Assembly: GCA_026400535.1 (NCBI GenBank)
Contig: JAPLOU010000052.1
Coordinates: 118,715 to 182,714 of the forward strand
Direction of reading: 5' to 3'
Source: Hyphomicrobiales bacterium
GTDB lineage: Bacteria; Pseudomonadota; Alphaproteobacteria; Rhizobiales; Beijerinckiaceae
Length of the DNA: 64,000 bases
Shown one piece after another: positions 61,748 through 64,000 of the stretch. Positions within the stretch are counted from its first letter, which is position 1. Every line of letters begins with the position of its first letter. The translations under genes and the position numbers were made by a program. The notes below the pieces were generated by a model that saw nothing but the letters and a program-made list of their open reading frames with translations, did not search any database and was not told where the DNA came from.

Positions 61748-62311
61748 ATGAACACGCTCGTTGCCCAAGCGCCGTACGGAATCCTTGATCCGAACACCGG
61801 AAAGCCGGTCGGTTCGAACGACCCGTTTTTCCTCGACATGAATAACGAGTTGGCTGACAAGGGCTTCATCGTTACCTCGACAGATGACCTCATCAACTGG
61901 GCGCGCGCCGGCTCGCTGATGTGGATGACCTTCGGTCTGGCTTGCTGCGCCGTCGAGATGATGCAGCTTTCAATGCCGCGCTATGACGTCGAGCGTTTCG
62001 GCTTCGCGCCGCGCGCAAGTCCGCGCCAGAGCGACGTGATGATTGTCGCCGGCACGCTGACCAACAAGATGGCTCCGGCGCTGCGCAAGGTCTACGACCA
62101 GATGCCAGAGCCACGCTATGTCATATCGATGGGCAGCTGCGCCAATGGTGGCGGCTACTATCACTATAGCTATGCTGTGGTGCGCGGTTGCGACCGTATT
62201 GTGCCCGTCGACATCTACGTGCCCGGCTGCCCGCCGACAGCGGAAGCGCTGCTCTACGGCGTGCTGATGCTGCAAAAGAAAATCAGGCGCACGGGGACGA
62301 TCGAGCGGTAG
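61748..62311 (+). CDS. nuoB: NADH-quinone oxidoreductase subunit B
   Basis: 187-residue subunit that holds cluster N2 of complex I. The four cysteine ligands are in [20 protein letters not shown] and VPGCPPTAE. It starts 20 bp after nuoA. A 121-bp gap with a palindromic repeat follows before nuoC. Confidence 0.98.
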   Translation: MNTLVAQAPYGILDPNTGKPVGSNDPFFLDMNNELADKGFIVTSTDDLINWARAGSLMWMTFGLACCAVEMMQLSMPRYDVERFGFAPRASPRQSDVMIVAGTLTNKMAPALRKVYDQMPEPRYVISMGSCANGGGYYHYSYAVVRGCDRIVPVDIYVPGCPPTAEALLYGVLMLQKKIRRTGTIER

Positions 62312-62332
62312 CGAATCGTGAATGGGCCGCGT

Positions 62333-62391
62333 CCTTCGACAGGCTCAGGGTGAGGATTGGGGTTTTTTCCTCATCCTGGTCCCGTCGAAGG
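62333..62391. repeat. REP-like palindromic element between nuoB and nuoC
   Basis: Two 23-base arms, CCTTCGACAGG... (62333-62355) and ...CCCGTCGAAGG (62369-62391), are inverted copies with about five mismatches around a T-rich loop. The motif (CTTCGACAGGCTCAGG and CCTCATCCTG) is the palindromic repeat that is scattered in many alphaproteobacterial genomes. It lies inside the nuo operon and would fold as a strong hairpin in the mRNA. Confidence 0.8.
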
Positions 62392-62432
62392 ATGAGATCA
62401 CAAGCCGTACAATCCGTGATTGAACTGGGGAC

Positions 62433-63041
62433 ATGAACATGACCGAAGCGCTTGCCGCACTCGGCGCACACATCAAGGCGGCGTTGCCTGGCAAGGTGAC
62501 GGGCTCTGACGTGTCTTTCGGTGAGTTGACCGTTCACGCCGAGGCCGCCGACATTGTGGCCGTGCTGCGCTTCCTGCGCGATGACCCCGCCTGCCTGTTC
62601 TTCAACTTCACGGACCTCTGCGGCGCGGATTATCCGGCGCGTGAGAAGCGTTTCGATATCGTTTATCATATCCTCTCGCCGCGATTGAACCACCGCATCA
62701 GGGTCAAGGCGCAGACCGATGAGATGACCCCGGTCCCGTCGATCATCGCAATCTTCCCGGCGGCCAACTGGTACGAACGCGAGGCCTATGATTTTTATGG
62801 AATCCTGTTTACCGGCCACCCTGACCTGCGCCGCATCCTGACTGACTACGGCTTCGAAGGGCATCCGCTGCGCAAGGACTTCCCGCTGACCGGATTTGTG
62901 GAGGTTCGTTACGACGACGCCGAAAAGCGCGTGGTCTATGAGCCGGTCAAGCTGGTGCAGGAGTTCCGCAGTTTCGATTTCCTCTCGCCATGGGAAGGCG
63001 CAGACTACGCGCTGCCCGGCGATGAAAAGGCGAAGGCCTGA
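62433..63041 (+). CDS. nuoC: NADH-quinone oxidoreductase subunit C
   Basis: 202-residue peripheral-arm subunit (30-kDa type). Seen are [34 protein letters not shown] and [15 protein letters not shown], the family signature. Start is the ATG at 62433 (MNMTEAL). It stops 3 bp before nuoD. Confidence 0.97.
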   Translation: MNMTEALAALGAHIKAALPGKVTGSDVSFGELTVHAEAADIVAVLRFLRDDPACLFFNFTDLCGADYPAREKRFDIVYHILSPRLNHRIRVKAQTDEMTPVPSIIAIFPAANWYEREAYDFYGILFTGHPDLRRILTDYGFEGHPLRKDFPLTGFVEVRYDDAEKRVVYEPVKLVQEFRSFDFLSPWEGADYALPGDEKAKA

Positions 63042-63044
63042 ATC

Positions 63045-64000
63045 ATGACCGAACACAACATCCGCAACTTCTCGATCAACTTTGGCCCGCAGCATCCGGC
63101 GGCACATGGCGTGCTGCGCCTCGTGCTGGAACTCGACGGCGAGATTGTCGAGCGGGTCGACCCGCATATCGGCCTGCTGCATCGCGGCACCGAGAAGCTG
63201 ATCGAGGCCAAGACCTGGCTTCAGGCAGTGCCTTATTTCGACCGGCTCGATTACGTCGCGCCGATGAACCAGGAGCATGCCTTTGCGCTGGCTGTCGAAA
63301 AGCTGGCCGGCATTGCCGTGCCACGCCGCGGGCAGTTGATCCGCGTGCTGTTCTGCGAAATCGGTCGCATTCTCAGCCATATCCTCAACGTAACCACGCA
63401 GGCCATGGACGTCGGTGCCCTCACCCCGCCGCTCTGGGGCTTCGAGGAGCGCGAGAAGCTGATGATCTTCTATGAGCGGGCAAGTGGCGCGCGCATGCAT
63501 GCGGCCTATTTCCGACCTGGCGGCGTACATCAGGATCTGCCGAACAAGCTGGTCGAGGACATCGCCGCCTGGTGCGATCCGTTCCTCAAGATCTGCGATG
63601 ACCTTGAGACCCTGCTGACCGACAACCGCATTTTCAAGCAGCGCAATGTCGACATCGGGGTCGTTGACCTGGAAACCTGCTGGAAATGGGGTTTCTCGGG
63701 CGTGATGGTGCGTGGCTCCGGCGCGCCGTGGGATCTGCGCAAGAGCCAGCCCTATGAGTGCTATGAGGAAATGGATTTTGATATCCCAATCGGCAAGAAC
63801 GGCGATTGCTATGACCGGTATTGCATCCGCATGGAGGAGATGCGCCAGTCCGTGCGCATCATGAAGCAGTGCTGCAACCTCTTGCTCTCATCCTCCGGCG
63901 ATGGCCCTGTGTCCTCGACCGACGGCAAGATTGTGCCGCCCAAGCGCGGCGCGATGAAGCGCTCAATGGAAGCGCTGATCCACCATTTCAAGCTTTATAC
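63045..64000 (+). CDS. nuoD: NADH-quinone oxidoreductase subunit D (partial)
   Basis: First 318 residues of the 49-kDa subunit, cut by the right edge (full length about 396). It has [34 protein letters not shown], the quinone-site tyrosine region (PYFDRLDYV) and [12 protein letters not shown]. It continues the nuoA-B-C order. Confidence 0.98.
   Translation, partial: MTEHNIRNFSINFGPQHPAAHGVLRLVLELDGEIVERVDPHIGLLHRGTEKLIEAKTWLQAVPYFDRLDYVAPMNQEHAFALAVEKLAGIAVPRRGQLIRVLFCEIGRILSHILNVTTQAMDVGALTPPLWGFEEREKLMIFYERASGARMHAAYFRPGGVHQDLPNKLVEDIAAWCDPFLKICDDLETLLTDNRIFKQRNVDIGVVDLETCWKWGFSGVMVRGSGAPWDLRKSQPYECYEEMDFDIPIGKNGDCYDRYCIRMEEMRQSVRIMKQCCNLLLSSSGDGPVSSTDGKIVPPKRGAMKRSMEALIHHFKLY

Overview
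The window is a high-GC chromosomal segment from an alphaproteobacterium, most likely of the order Hyphomicrobiales (Rhizobiales). The grounds are the iscS-sufBCDS-sufT Fe-S operon preceded by an Irr-type iron control element, the glnB-glnA pair, tig-clpP-clpX followed within 12 kb by lon and the nuo operon, Omp25/31-type porins with the ADLPARK N-terminus, and a DUF2336 protein. The genus cannot be fixed from the sequence alone. No CRISPR array, prophage, conjugative module or clear defence island is visible; most of the window is core genome with small accessory patches.

Layout. 1-5 kb: a hydantoinase (cut by the left edge) divergent from a hydantoin racemase, a frameshifted PilZ gene followed by an intact paralogue, and a photolyase operon (SDR, a 56-residue DUF2256 zinc-ribbon protein, iron-sulfur photolyase). 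5-13.4 kb: Fe-S assembly, transcribed leftward as iscS-sufB-sufC-sufD-sufS-sufT, with sufA separated from it by an opposite-strand lactate/malate-type dehydrogenase. 13.5-27.5 kb: hydrolase, HAD, tyrS, a solo molybdenum hydroxylase large subunit, an RsmB-type methyltransferase, guaB, a GGDEF protein and an RhlE-type helicase, interrupted by decayed M28 peptidase and AraC/GyrI genes. 27.5-38.4 kb: katG divergent from oxyR, parE, a dgoK-dgoA pair, a Tat-exported PhoX-family protein with a Pho box, and a glycosyltransferase. 38.6-44.7 kb: glnB-glnA, an IS30 remnant, a multicopper-oxidase-like protein without its copper ligands, and a beta carbonic anhydrase. 44.9-49.7 kb: tRNA-Leu, tig, clpP, clpX. 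49.7-61.1 kb: leftward genes including rlmJ, an exported RNase T2 trio, tRNA-Val, lon, two porin-like outer membrane proteins and a broken purU, plus DUF2336 and tRNA-Asp. 61.4-64 kb: nuoA, B, C and the start of nuoD.

How the parts work together. Several stress and nutrient circuits can be read from gene order and sites: iron (Irr box at the suf operon), peroxide (oxyR/katG divergon), phosphate (Pho box at phoX), nitrogen (PII with glutamine synthetase), light damage (photolyase operon) and protein quality control (trigger factor, ClpXP, Lon).

The most unusual points are a PII protein that has lost about ten residues of helix 2 by an in-frame deletion, enzyme-family members that lack their defining catalytic or metal-binding residues (SDR, multicopper oxidase, alpha/beta hydrolase), and an unusual density of broken genes (PilZ, M28 peptidase, AraC/GyrI, IS30, purU). 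No clearly new multi-gene system was found; the best candidates for under-described biology are the SDR-DUF2256-photolyase operon and the secreted trio of RNase T2, a small unknown protein and a Clp-fold protein.
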